This document shows, piece by piece, positions 24,046-31,286 of a DNA stretch of 39,207 bases; position 1 is the first letter of the stretch, and every line of letters begins with the position of its first letter. The DNA comes from Acidobacteria bacterium 28-9 (GTDB lineage: Bacteria; Acidobacteriota; Blastocatellia; Pyrinomonadales; Pyrinomonadaceae), in NCBI GenBank assembly GCA_002050355.1, contig MWYY01000038.1, forward strand, positions 1 through 39,207. Direction: 5' to 3'. Under the pieces are notes generated by a model that did no database searches, was not told where the DNA came from, and saw only the letters and a list, made by a program, of their open reading frames with translations. The translations under genes were made by a program, and so were the position numbers.

Positions 24046-24963
24046 ATGCCCGCAGATACATTTACGCTTTCGTCTTTTGCCAAAATAAATTTGCTGCTAC
24101 GAATTTTAGGCAAGCGCGACGACGGTTTCCACGAGATTCGCACAGTTTTTCAAACCGTTTCACTAAAAGATAATTTAACTTTCGGCGAAAACCGAAAAGT
24201 AATTTTGACCTGCAGTGATAAGGCAATCCCGACAGACGAAAGGAACTTAATAGTTAAAGCCGCTAAAAAGTTACAGGAAAGATATAAAATTAATACAGGC
24301 GCGGAGATTTTTCTTGAAAAAAACATTCCGGCTCCGGGTGGACTCGGCGGTGGTTCTTCAAATGCGGCGACAGCTTTGATTGGTTTAACAAAACTCTGGC
24401 GAATAAAATTCAATTTTGCAGAACTCTTGGAAATCGGAAAAACGCTTGGTTCGGACGTGCCTTTTTTTTTCTACGGTGGAACTGCGCTTGGGACAGGTCG
24501 CGGCAACGAGATATCTCAAATGGATGATTTTGAAGAAACGCATTTGTTAATCGTTACGCCCGATGTTTCGGTTTCGACCAGCAACGCTTACGCCCATTTA
24601 AATGCCCCTCACTTGACAATTAAAAGCTCAAAAAGTATTCTTCAAATTTGCCGCGATGAACCTAATACGGTTAATTTACCGCCGTCAAGCTGGGTAAATG
24701 ACTTTGAAAATACGGTCTTTAAAATCGAACCCGAAATCAAGCGCGTCAAACAAAGGCTTTTAGTTTGTAATGCCAAACAGGCTTCTTTGTCGGGAAGCGG
24801 CGCAAGCGTTTTCGCAATTTTTCAAGACGTAGATCAACTTCAGATGGCTTCTGATGCTTTGAAAAATGAGCAAAGCTGGCGCGTTTTTGTTGTCAGAACC
24901 GTTTTGCGTCGAGAGTATCAGGCTTCATTAAATTTCGGCGACGAGTTTGCTTCTCGAAGGTAA
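24046..24963 (+). CDS. ispE: 4-diphosphocytidyl-2-C-methyl-D-erythritol kinase
   Basis: This GHMP kinase of the MEP isoprenoid pathway phosphorylates CDP-methylerythritol. I chose ATG 24046, 10 bases after the TPR gene, because FAKINLLLRILGKRDDGFHE then sits at residues 11-30 as in relatives (Lys13 region binds substrate); the longer frame from 23983 runs into the upstream gene. The ATP loop PAPGGLGGGSSNAA is at 95-108, GSDVPFF at 135-141, and SGSGASVFA is near the C-terminus. The length of 305 residues is normal. Confidence 0.94.
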   Translation: MPADTFTLSSFAKINLLLRILGKRDDGFHEIRTVFQTVSLKDNLTFGENRKVILTCSDKAIPTDERNLIVKAAKKLQERYKINTGAEIFLEKNIPAPGGLGGGSSNAATALIGLTKLWRIKFNFAELLEIGKTLGSDVPFFFYGGTALGTGRGNEISQMDDFEETHLLIVTPDVSVSTSNAYAHLNAPHLTIKSSKSILQICRDEPNTVNLPPSSWVNDFENTVFKIEPEIKRVKQRLLVCNAKQASLSGSGASVFAIFQDVDQLQMASDALKNEQSWRVFVVRTVLRREYQASLNFGDEFASRR

Positions 24964-24972
24964 TAATTTTAT

Positions 24973-25047
24973 TGGGGCGTAGCCAAGTGGTAAGGCACCG
25001 GTCTTTGGATCCGGCATTCGTAGGTTCGAGTCCTCCCGCCCCAGCCA
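24973..25047 (+). tRNA. tRNA-Gln (anticodon TTG), CCA encoded
   Basis: The 75-base cloverleaf has acceptor stem TGGGGCG / CGCCCCA, D-stem GCC / GGC, anticodon loop CTTTGGA with TTG, and T-loop TTCGAGT. Discriminator G and genomic CCA follow. Two stem positions are unpaired: T-T at the base of the anticodon loop (31-39) and T-C in the T-stem (50-64, arms GTAGG and CCTCC). Its site between ispE and prs is a conserved place for this tRNA. Confidence 0.93.
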
Positions 25048-25115
25048 TCTTTTAAAACAGACGGGCAGCTTAAAACAAACGAGTTGCTCGTCGTTTATTT
25101 ATATTTACGACACGG

Positions 25116-26072
25116 ATGAGCGTAACAGGCAATATAAAAGTATTTTCGGGCAACGCGCATCGAGGCTTAGCCGAAGAAATTTGCCATTATTTAACTTGTG
25201 ATTTAGGTTCAGCCAGCACGAACCGCTTTTCAGACGGCGAATTTAATTTTCAAATCGAAGAAAATGCTCGCGGTGCAGACGTTTTTATTATTCAACCGAC
25301 TTGTCCGCCGACTGACCAAAACTTAATAGAATTGTTGGTTATGCTCGACGCTTTCAGGCGCGCATCGGCGGAAAGGGTTACGGCGGTGATTCCATATTTT
25401 GGTTATGCGCGCTCGGATAAAAAAGACCGCCCACGTGTTCCGATAACGTCAAAGTTGATTGCAAATTTGATTGATACGGCAGGCGCGCAGCGGGTTTTGA
25501 CGGTTGATCTGCACGCTTCGCAGATTCAAGGGTTTTTTGATATTCCGGTTGACCATCTGTTTGCCGCGCCGATAATTGTTGATTATTTTCAGAATAATCC
25601 GATTGAAAATTTAATTGTGGTTGCGCCCGATACCGGCGGTGCAGAACGCGCTCGCGCTTACGCAAAACGATTGAACACGGGTTTGGCGTTGTGCGATAAA
25701 AGGCGCGAAAAGGCGAATGTTGCCGAAGTTATGAATATTGTCGGCGATGTAGAAGGCAAAAATTGCTTGATAATAGATGATATGTGCGACACCGCCGGAA
25801 CGATTTGCAAGGTCGCCGAAGCCTTGCATAAAAGTGGTGCAAACAAAATTTATGCTTGCTTTACACACGGAGTTTTGTCTGGCAGAGCAATTGAAAATTT
25901 AAGCGCTTCGCATCTTAAAAAAATTATCGTAACCAATACGATTCCGCTTTGCGAAAAAGCCGAGCAATTACGAGCCGAAGGCAGAATCGAAGTTTTAAGC
26001 GTAGCAAAATTGCTTGCTTCGGCAATCAAATCAATTCATGATGAAACAAGCGTTTCGTCATTGTTTATCTAA
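25116..26072 (+). CDS. prs: Ribose-phosphate pyrophosphokinase (PRPP synthetase)
   Basis: The enzyme makes PRPP from ribose-5-phosphate and ATP for nucleotide, His and Trp synthesis. The 318 residues show SGNAHRGLAEEI, NRFSDGEFNFQI, FIIQPTCPPTDQNLIELL (the class I signature), PYFGYARSDKKDRPRVPI, DLHASQIQGFFDIPVDHL, and the PRPP-binding loop LIIDDMCDTAGTI. The length is normal. It follows tRNA-Gln by 68 bases and precedes rplY across a hairpin-forming repeat spacer. Confidence 0.96.
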   Translation: MSVTGNIKVFSGNAHRGLAEEICHYLTCDLGSASTNRFSDGEFNFQIEENARGADVFIIQPTCPPTDQNLIELLVMLDAFRRASAERVTAVIPYFGYARSDKKDRPRVPITSKLIANLIDTAGAQRVLTVDLHASQIQGFFDIPVDHLFAAPIIVDYFQNNPIENLIVVAPDTGGAERARAYAKRLNTGLALCDKRREKANVAEVMNIVGDVEGKNCLIIDDMCDTAGTICKVAEALHKSGANKIYACFTHGVLSGRAIENLSASHLKKIIVTNTIPLCEKAEQLRAEGRIEVLSVAKLLASAIKSIHDETSVSSLFI

Positions 26073-26075
26073 AAT

Positions 26076-26153
26076 GGTTCAAGGTTCAAAGTTAAGTTTC
26101 AAAGTCACAAACTTGGAACTAACCTTGAACTTTAAACCTTAAACTTTGAATTT
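26076..26153. repeat. Imperfect inverted repeat of GGTTCAAAG-type units before rplY
   Basis: The left arm holds direct copies GGTTCAAGGTTCAAAG and AAGTTTCAAAG; the right arm holds their complements AACCTTGAACTTTAAACC and TTAAACTTTGAA. Transcribed, it would fold into a long A/U-rich hairpin just before the rplY start, so it could affect rplY translation or mark an RNA processing point. Confidence 0.65.
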
Positions 26154-26164
26154 ATAAAAAGATT

Positions 26165-26833
26165 ATGGCAGATAAAATTACAATAAAAGCAGAAAAAAGA
26201 GAAGGGCGCGGGAAAAACGATTCACGCCGGTTGCGAAGCGCCGGAAAAGTTCCGGTCGTAATTTACGGCGGCGGCGGTGAAAGCGTCGCGGCTGTAGCAA
26301 ATTTAAAAGATTTGGCTGCTGTGCTGCGGAGCGATACCGGACAGAACACGCTGTTTTCCCTTGATGTCGAAGGCGTCGGGGCGGACGACGTTATTTTTCA
26401 AGACCGACAAATCGACCCGCTCAAAGGTCGTTTGAAACACGCCGATTTGCGCCGTTTTGCCAAAGGCGAAAAAATCGAAGTTACCGTTCCGATTCATCTT
26501 CTCGGCGAACCAATCGGCGTCAAAGATGAAGACGGAGTTCTCGAACAGCAACTACGCGAAATCAAGATTTTGTGCGAACCGGCAAACATTCCCGAATCAA
26601 TCGAATACGATGTCAGCGAGTTGAAATTGGGCGATTCGATTCACGTTTCCGATTTAAAATTCGACAAAAACCTTGAAGTTCACGAATTGCCTGAAACTAT
26701 GGTCGCGCACGTTGCGCTGGTTAAAGAACCCGACCTCGAACCGGCTGTCGATACAGAAGGTGCAGAGCCGGAAGTTATCGGCGAAGGCGGCGAAGGGGCG
26801 GAAGGCGGCGACGATTCGGCAAAAGAAGAATAG
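26165..26833 (+). CDS. rplY: 50S ribosomal protein L25/Ctc
   Basis: The 222 residues have the L25 5S-rRNA-binding domain (about 1-92: KREGRGKNDSRRLRSAGKVPVVIYG, then DRQIDPLKGRLKHADLRRF). The C-terminal Ctc (TL5) beta domain follows (about 95-190: VPIHLLGEPIGVKDEDGVLEQ) and the protein ends in an acidic Gly/Glu tail. It stabilises 5S rRNA in the large subunit. The order prs-rplY-pth is classical. Confidence 0.95.
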   Translation: MADKITIKAEKREGRGKNDSRRLRSAGKVPVVIYGGGGESVAAVANLKDLAAVLRSDTGQNTLFSLDVEGVGADDVIFQDRQIDPLKGRLKHADLRRFAKGEKIEVTVPIHLLGEPIGVKDEDGVLEQQLREIKILCEPANIPESIEYDVSELKLGDSIHVSDLKFDKNLEVHELPETMVAHVALVKEPDLEPAVDTEGAEPEVIGEGGEGAEGGDDSAKEE

Positions 26834-26866
26834 TTTTGTACCGGCGATTTCAGATTATTTATTTTT

Positions 26867-27445
26867 ATGAATTCGCTTACAGGCAAAAACTGGCTCGTCG
26901 TCGGTTTGGGAAATCCGGGCGCGCAATATGAAAAAACGCGCCACAATCTCGGCTTTATGTTGATTGACGAACTGGCGCGCCAATTCAACATTCAAGTTAA
27001 ACGTGTCGAATGTCGGTCTTTGATTGGACAGACATCATTTGAAAATCAAATGGTCGAGCTGGTCAAGCCGCAAACATTTATGAATTTGAGCGGCGAGGCA
27101 GTCAGCTGTTTATTGAAAAAAGATAGCCGAAGCTCAAAGAATACAATCGTTATAACTGACGATTTGGCTTTACCGCTCGGCAAAATCAGGCTTCGCGGCA
27201 AAGGTTCGGCGGGTGGACATAACGGGTTGAAGTCGCTTATCGAATGCTTACATACCGATGAGTTTATTCGTTTGAGAATCGGCATGCAGCCGGAACATCC
27301 GATTTCCGACGCCAAAAGATTTGTATTGGACGATTTTTCCAGAAATGATTTGGAAACAATCGAAAAAGTTTTAGAGCAAAGTGCTGAAGCAATCCGCACT
27401 GTTATAACTGACGGCGCGGAAAAAGCAATGGCGAAATATAATTAA
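26867..27445 (+). CDS. pth: Peptidyl-tRNA hydrolase
   Basis: The enzyme releases tRNA from peptidyl-tRNA that drops off ribosomes. The 192 residues carry VVGLGNPGAQYEKTRHNLGF with catalytic His26, KPQTFMNLSGEAV, DDLALPLGKIRLRGKGSAGGHNGLKSLIECL (split here as DDLALPLGKIRLR and GSAGGHNGLKS), and the FIRLRIG segment. It begins at ATG 26867, 33 bases after rplY. Confidence 0.96.
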   Translation: MNSLTGKNWLVVGLGNPGAQYEKTRHNLGFMLIDELARQFNIQVKRVECRSLIGQTSFENQMVELVKPQTFMNLSGEAVSCLLKKDSRSSKNTIVITDDLALPLGKIRLRGKGSAGGHNGLKSLIECLHTDEFIRLRIGMQPEHPISDAKRFVLDDFSRNDLETIEKVLEQSAEAIRTVITDGAEKAMAKYN

Positions 27446-27523
27446 ATGATGAATTAGAAATGCGGAACGGTGAATGAAAGCACGTTGTTTTTATCTATCA
27501 TTCATCGTTCATAATTCATCATT
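27446..27523. repeat. Imperfect inverted repeat of ATGATGAATTA-type units before rpsF
   Basis: The left arm (ATGATGAATTA, then GAACGGTGAATGA) pairs with the right arm (TCATTCATCGTTC, then ATAATTCATCAT). One extra segment of about 8 bases lies in the left arm and the loop is about 20 bases. It begins immediately after the pth stop codon. Confidence 0.65.
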
Positions 27524-27587
27524 AAAACTAACCTTCTTGCTTCACTTCACGAAAATGAGGCTAGACGAGCCAAAAGGAGGAAATAAA

Positions 27588-28001
27588 TTGGCAAATAATA
27601 GAGTATATGAAATTATGTATATCGTTACGCCTGAGACGGCGGATGACGATGTTACCAAATTAAACGATTCAATCGCGCAAATCATTGAAAAAGAAGGCGG
27701 AAGCGTCGTCAATACCGATAATATGGGGCTGCGCAAACTTGCTTACCCAATCAACAAAAAATCCGAAGGTCATTACGTTTTGATGGAAGTTGCCGGTTCG
27801 GGTCAGGAAATTTTCGAACTCGAACGAAGAATGCGCGTTAATGATGCCATTATTCGTTTTATAACGGTTCGCGTTGACGAAGAGCGTAAAATTGCGGAGA
27901 AACATAAAACAAAACGTGAAACACGACATAATAAAAGAAGTGCGGCGAACAGAGGCGGAAATCAGGAATTTGGCACTGAAACACCAGCACAAAATCAATA
28001 G
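27588..28001 (+). CDS. rpsF: 30S ribosomal protein S6
   Basis: I chose the TTG at 27588 because AAAAGGAGG stands 7 bases upstream and the protein then opens with NRVYEIMYIVTPE, the normal S6 start; the frame extends upstream only through repeat-derived sequence. The 137 residues contain GLRKLAYPINKKSEGHYVLM and RRMRVNDAIIRFITVRVDE, ending in a basic tail. It binds S18 on the platform of the small subunit; rpsR follows 9 bases later. Confidence 0.93.
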   Translation: MANNRVYEIMYIVTPETADDDVTKLNDSIAQIIEKEGGSVVNTDNMGLRKLAYPINKKSEGHYVLMEVAGSGQEIFELERRMRVNDAIIRFITVRVDEERKIAEKHKTKRETRHNKRSAANRGGNQEFGTETPAQNQ

Positions 28002-28010
28002 GAGAAAAAT

Positions 28011-28310
28011 ATGATGGATAGTAAATCCAAGGATGTTGTTGAAGAAAACGCCGTCGTCGTAGATATTGATTTGGTCAGCGAGCAGAAAAACGACAGGGCG
28101 CCGCGTCGTTATCAACGTCGTCGGCAAGGCACTTTTGTTCCAGATTACGTGGATTGGAAAGACGTTGATTTCTTAAGACGCTTTATACCGGAGCGCGGGA
28201 AAATTATGCCGCGCCGGATTTCAGCAATTTCCGCAAAAGATCAGCGCCGGATTGCTCAAGCAATAAAACGCGCGCGTTCGATGGCGCTGATACCGTTTGT
28301 TACGGATTAG
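28011..28310 (+). CDS. rpsR: 30S ribosomal protein S18
   Basis: The 99 residues have an acidic/variable N-terminus of about 25 residues, longer than usual, before the conserved core. That core is [26 protein letters not shown] (seen as [14 protein letters not shown] and [12 protein letters not shown]) and [22 protein letters not shown]. There are no zinc-binding cysteines. It partners S6. GGAGAAAA precedes the ATG. Confidence 0.95.
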   Translation: MMDSKSKDVVEENAVVVDIDLVSEQKNDRAPRRYQRRRQGTFVPDYVDWKDVDFLRRFIPERGKIMPRRISAISAKDQRRIAQAIKRARSMALIPFVTD

Positions 28311-28330
28311 AAAGGGAGAAAATAACATTT

Positions 28331-28897
28331 ATGTCAACCACAAAAATTCTTTTACGCGATGATGTCGATAACCTTGGCGGACGCGGCGAAATTGTGAAAG
28401 TAAAAGCGGGTTATGCCCGTAACTATTTACTTCCTAAACGCTTGGCGAGTTTAGCTACAAAGGGAAACATCAACCAAATCAATCAGGAACGCACCGCGCT
28501 TTTGAAAAAAGTCGCGCAGGATAAATCTACTGCAGAAGCTCAGTCCGAACAAATGAAAGATATTTCGTTGAACTTTGAACGCAGAGCGGGCGAAGGCGGA
28601 ACATTGTTCGGCTCGGTTACTTCGATGGATATTGCTGATGCCTTAAATGCAAAAGGCTATGAAATTGATCGGCGCAAAATCGTTCTCAAAGAAGCCATCA
28701 AGGAAACAGGCGATTATACGGTTAATGTCAAACTTCACCGCGAAGTAACGATTCAAGTACCTGTTACTGTTACGACCGAAGGCGGAGCGCCTGCTGCACC
28801 GAAAGCGGAAACAACTGCTGAAGCGCAACCCGAAGTGTCAGACGAAAAGACAGAAAATTATGAAAGTATGGCAATCTCGGAAGACACGATAAGCTGA
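28331..28897 (+). CDS. rplI: 50S ribosomal protein L9
   Basis: The 188 residues show the N-terminal L9 domain (ILLRDDVDNLGGRGEIVKV, then KAGYARNYLLPKRLA) and the connecting helix. The C-terminal domain contains GTLFGSVTSMDIADALNAKG and GDYTVNVKLHREV. It is about 40 residues longer than the usual 148 because of an Ala/Glu/Thr-rich C-terminal extension. AAAGGGAGAAAA lies upstream of the start. A terminator follows the operon. Confidence 0.95.
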   Translation: MSTTKILLRDDVDNLGGRGEIVKVKAGYARNYLLPKRLASLATKGNINQINQERTALLKKVAQDKSTAEAQSEQMKDISLNFERRAGEGGTLFGSVTSMDIADALNAKGYEIDRRKIVLKEAIKETGDYTVNVKLHREVTIQVPVTVTTEGGAPAAPKAETTAEAQPEVSDEKTENYESMAISEDTIS

Positions 28898-28959
28898 TAA
28901 AAACCGCAAAACAAATCGGCGAAAAAACTTTGTTAGTTCACCAGATTTGTAGTAGCATC

Positions 28960-29001
28960 AAAGACTGCAAAGCAATTTCAAAGGCTTGCAGTCTTTTTTT
29001 C
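28960..29001 (+). terminator. Rho-independent terminator after rplI
   Basis: The perfect 11-bp stem AAGACTGCAAG-type (AAGACTGCAA / TTGCAGTCTT) with a 15-base loop is followed by T7. It separates the ribosomal-protein genes from dnaB. Confidence 0.9.
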
Positions 29002-29083
29002 TTCAAAAAAATTAATAACAAGTAAATGCTGGGGGAAAGGCACAATTTTCATTGCTTTTCAGTTGTAATTTTCGATTCAAAAG

Positions 29084-30427
29084 ATGGCGACACCCGAACA
29101 ATTTCTAGAAAAACCTCTGCCGAGCAGTTCCGATAGCGAGCGTGTGATTTTGGGCGCGATCTTACTGGATAATGCTTTAATATCCCAGGCAATCGAACAA
29201 ATCCAGCCTGACGATTTTTATTCACCGTTGCATCGCCGTGTTTACAAAGCGATGATTTCGTTGTTTGAACGAGGCGAGCGAATTGACCCAATTTTAATCG
29301 GCGAAGAGTTTAAAAGAGACGGCGCGATTGACGCTATCGGCGGCATTTCTACCATTACGAATTTAACATACGGTCTGCCGCATTTCTCAGACATTTTGGA
29401 TTACGCGAAAGTAGTCAAGAACAAATCAATCACGAGAAATCTCATCAAAGTCTGCAACCAAATAACCAGCGAAGCTCTCGCCGAAGAAGATACGGCTGAA
29501 GAAATTCTCGACCACGCCGAACAGATGATTTTTGCTCTCGCCGACGAAAAAACCAGACAGGGCTTCGCGCACGTCAAACCGGTCGCCGAAATGATTTTGG
29601 AAAAAGTGCAGGATTTTGCCAAACGCGAGTCGCACGCTTTAACCGGTTTATCAACAGGTTTTAGGGAACTCGACCAGATGACATCCGGTCTGCAGAAAAC
29701 TGATTTAATAATCATCGCTGCTCGCCCGTCAATGGGCAAAACGGCTTTGTGTTTAACTTTAGCACAAAACGCTGCGATTTTAGAAAAAGCTGTTGTTGCT
29801 ATTTTCTCACTCGAAATGTCGAAAGAGCAATTGGTAATGCGAATGCTCAGTTCGGAAGCAAGAGTTGACGCGCATCGCTTCCGCACCGGATATTTGACGC
29901 GCGATGAATGGGGAAGGCTTGCCGAGGCCATCGGAACGCTTTCGGAGGCAAAGATTTTTATAGACGACACGGCTGGCATTTCCGTTTTGGAGATGCGCGC
30001 TAAAATCCGTCGGCTGGCAACTGAGCAGAAACAACTGGATTTAATTGTCGTCGATTATATGCAATTGATGTCCGGCTCGCGTCGAACCGAATCGCGCCAA
30101 CAGGAAGTATCGCAAATCTCGCGCGAGTTGAAATCTTTAGCAAAAGAGATGAATGTTCCCGTCATTGCACTGTCGCAGCTATCGCGCGCGCCCGAGGCGA
30201 GAAATCCGCCGAAACCGCTTATGTCGGATTTGAGAGAATCCGGCTCAATCGAGCAAGACGCCGATGTCGTAACTTTTATTTACCGCGACGAGTATTACAA
30301 ACCTTCGGAAGAAAACGCAGGGCTTGCAGAGCTTTTGATTTCAAAGCAGAGAAACGGTCCGACCGGAACTGTCAAACTTGCCTTTTTGAAGGAATTTACA
30401 AGATTTGAAAATTATTTTGGAGATTAG
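29084..30427 (+). CDS. dnaB: Replicative DNA helicase
   Basis: This hexameric 5'-3' helicase works at the replication fork. The 447 residues comprise the N-terminal domain (about 10-115: LPSSSDSERVILGAILLDN...PDDFYSPLHRRVYKAM-type motif) and the RecA-like domain. The latter has Walker A ARPSMGKTAL (about 213-222, Lys219), SLEMSKEQLVMRML, Walker B IVVDYMQLM, ALSQLSR, and the arginine finger region LRESGSIEQDADVV. No intein is present, although dnaB is a frequent intein site. The order rplI-dnaB is conserved. Confidence 0.97.
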   Translation: MATPEQFLEKPLPSSSDSERVILGAILLDNALISQAIEQIQPDDFYSPLHRRVYKAMISLFERGERIDPILIGEEFKRDGAIDAIGGISTITNLTYGLPHFSDILDYAKVVKNKSITRNLIKVCNQITSEALAEEDTAEEILDHAEQMIFALADEKTRQGFAHVKPVAEMILEKVQDFAKRESHALTGLSTGFRELDQMTSGLQKTDLIIIAARPSMGKTALCLTLAQNAAILEKAVVAIFSLEMSKEQLVMRMLSSEARVDAHRFRTGYLTRDEWGRLAEAIGTLSEAKIFIDDTAGISVLEMRAKIRRLATEQKQLDLIVVDYMQLMSGSRRTESRQQEVSQISRELKSLAKEMNVPVIALSQLSRAPEARNPPKPLMSDLRESGSIEQDADVVTFIYRDEYYKPSEENAGLAELLISKQRNGPTGTVKLAFLKEFTRFENYFGD

Positions 30428-30430
30428 ACG

Positions 30431-30955
30431 ATGATCGAAGATTTACGTTATCCGATTGGAGAATTCGATAAAAATGTTGTCGTAACACCGGCGCTGCGCG
30501 TTGAATATATCAAAACAATTCTCGCCCTTCACGATAATCTGGCAGGAGCGGTCTCGGGTCTGAATGAAAGGCAGCTAGACGCGCCGTATCGCCCCGATGG
30601 TTGGACAATTCGGCAGACGATTCACCACGTCGCTGACAGTCATCTGAATGCGTTTGTCAGATTTAAACTTTCACTGACTGAAAATGCGCCGACAATTCGC
30701 CCGTATTTTGAAGACCGGTGGGCGGAACTAGCGGACAGCCAAATGCCGATAGATGTCTCTATGAAAATTATTCAAGGCATGCATCTACGCTGGGCGACAT
30801 TGTTGATGGCGATGACCGGAGAAGATTTCAAAAGAGAATTAATTCATCCAGAATCTGGAGTGTGGACTCTGGAAAAAATGCTCGCACTCTACGATTGGCA
30901 CAGCAGACATCACACAGCGCACATTACAAATCTGCGGGCGCGAAATAATTGGTAA
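30431..30955 (+). CDS. DinB-fold YfiT/BstA-like putative metal-dependent hydrolase
   Basis: The 174 residues match the YfiT type: LRYPIGEF (5-12), YRPDGWTIRQTIHHVADSH (53-71) and a C-terminal WHSRHHTAHI (156-165). The expected metal ligands, His66 of the first motif and His157/His161 of the second, are present. Members are four-helix-bundle proteins with nickel or zinc, several implicated in bacillithiol-type transferase chemistry, but the substrate here is unknown. It starts 3 bases after dnaB and ends 15 bases before the attC-like repeat. Confidence 0.88.
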   Translation: MIEDLRYPIGEFDKNVVVTPALRVEYIKTILALHDNLAGAVSGLNERQLDAPYRPDGWTIRQTIHHVADSHLNAFVRFKLSLTENAPTIRPYFEDRWAELADSQMPIDVSMKIIQGMHLRWATLLMAMTGEDFKRELIHPESGVWTLEKMLALYDWHSRHHTAHITNLRARNNW

Positions 30956-30970
30956 TTTTTCCAAAAATCT

Positions 30971-31081
30971 AAATAACCCCTGAATTGACGCTGGGCAATT
31001 TCTCCTGCACAAGCTAAAAATTAACTGGGAATGCCATCACAAAGTCTCTGTTTAGCCCTCACGTCCATTAAATTGTTGGGC
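30971..31081. other. attC-like imperfect inverted repeat (possible integron recombination site)
   Basis: Read on the minus strand, GCCCAAC (31081-31075) fits the attC R'' consensus RYYYAAC. It is followed by AATTTAAT and then GGACGTGAGGGC (an L-box-like element, 31066-31055). About 58 bases later come the complements GCCCAGCGTC (30996-30987) and CAATTCA, ending GTTATTT (30977-30971), where only GTT of GTTRRRY is kept. The arms match at AAC, T-x-AAT-x-GACG and GGGC, with unpaired spacers between boxes, as in attC hairpins. The site begins about 10 bases after the stop of the minus-strand ORF at 31092. R' is degenerate, so the call is tentative. Confidence 0.45.
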
Positions 31082-31091
31082 GTGTCTTGAT

Positions 31092-31286
31092 TTACTCGTC
31101 GCCTGGTTTTCTCGTTTGCACGGCTTCCACAAGACTCTCAGACAGGCGCGACAAATCTGCATACAAATTTTCAAGCACATCGTCGGAAACTTCGAGCCAA
31201 TCAGGAGAAAGTTCTGCTTCAACGTAACCAGACGGATGTCCCCAACAAACATAAGCAATAATATTTGGTTGTGTACTCAAGTGCAT
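31092..31286 (-). CDS. Hypothetical protein, 64 aa, possible gene-cassette ORF
   Basis: The ORF starts at ATG 31286 and reads like a real soluble acidic protein: HLSTQPNIIAYVCWGHPSG, YVEAELSPDWLEVSDDVL, then ENLYADLSRLSESLVEAV. The frame stays open further upstream (to 31454) only because it runs antisense to the peptidase gene, so the first ATG past that overlap is preferred. No Shine-Dalgarno and no family are recognised. Small orphan ORFs followed at once by an attC are the typical content of integron cassettes, and an attC-like repeat starts 10 bases after the stop. Its ATG overlaps the likely start region of the broken peptidase on the other strand. Confidence 0.5.
   Translation of the reverse strand: MHLSTQPNIIAYVCWGHPSGYVEAELSPDWLEVSDDVLENLYADLSRLSESLVEAVQTRKPGDE

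Noticed and set aside
29084..30427. Possible intein in dnaB
   Set aside because: The helicase motifs run without interruption at normal spacing, so no intein is present.
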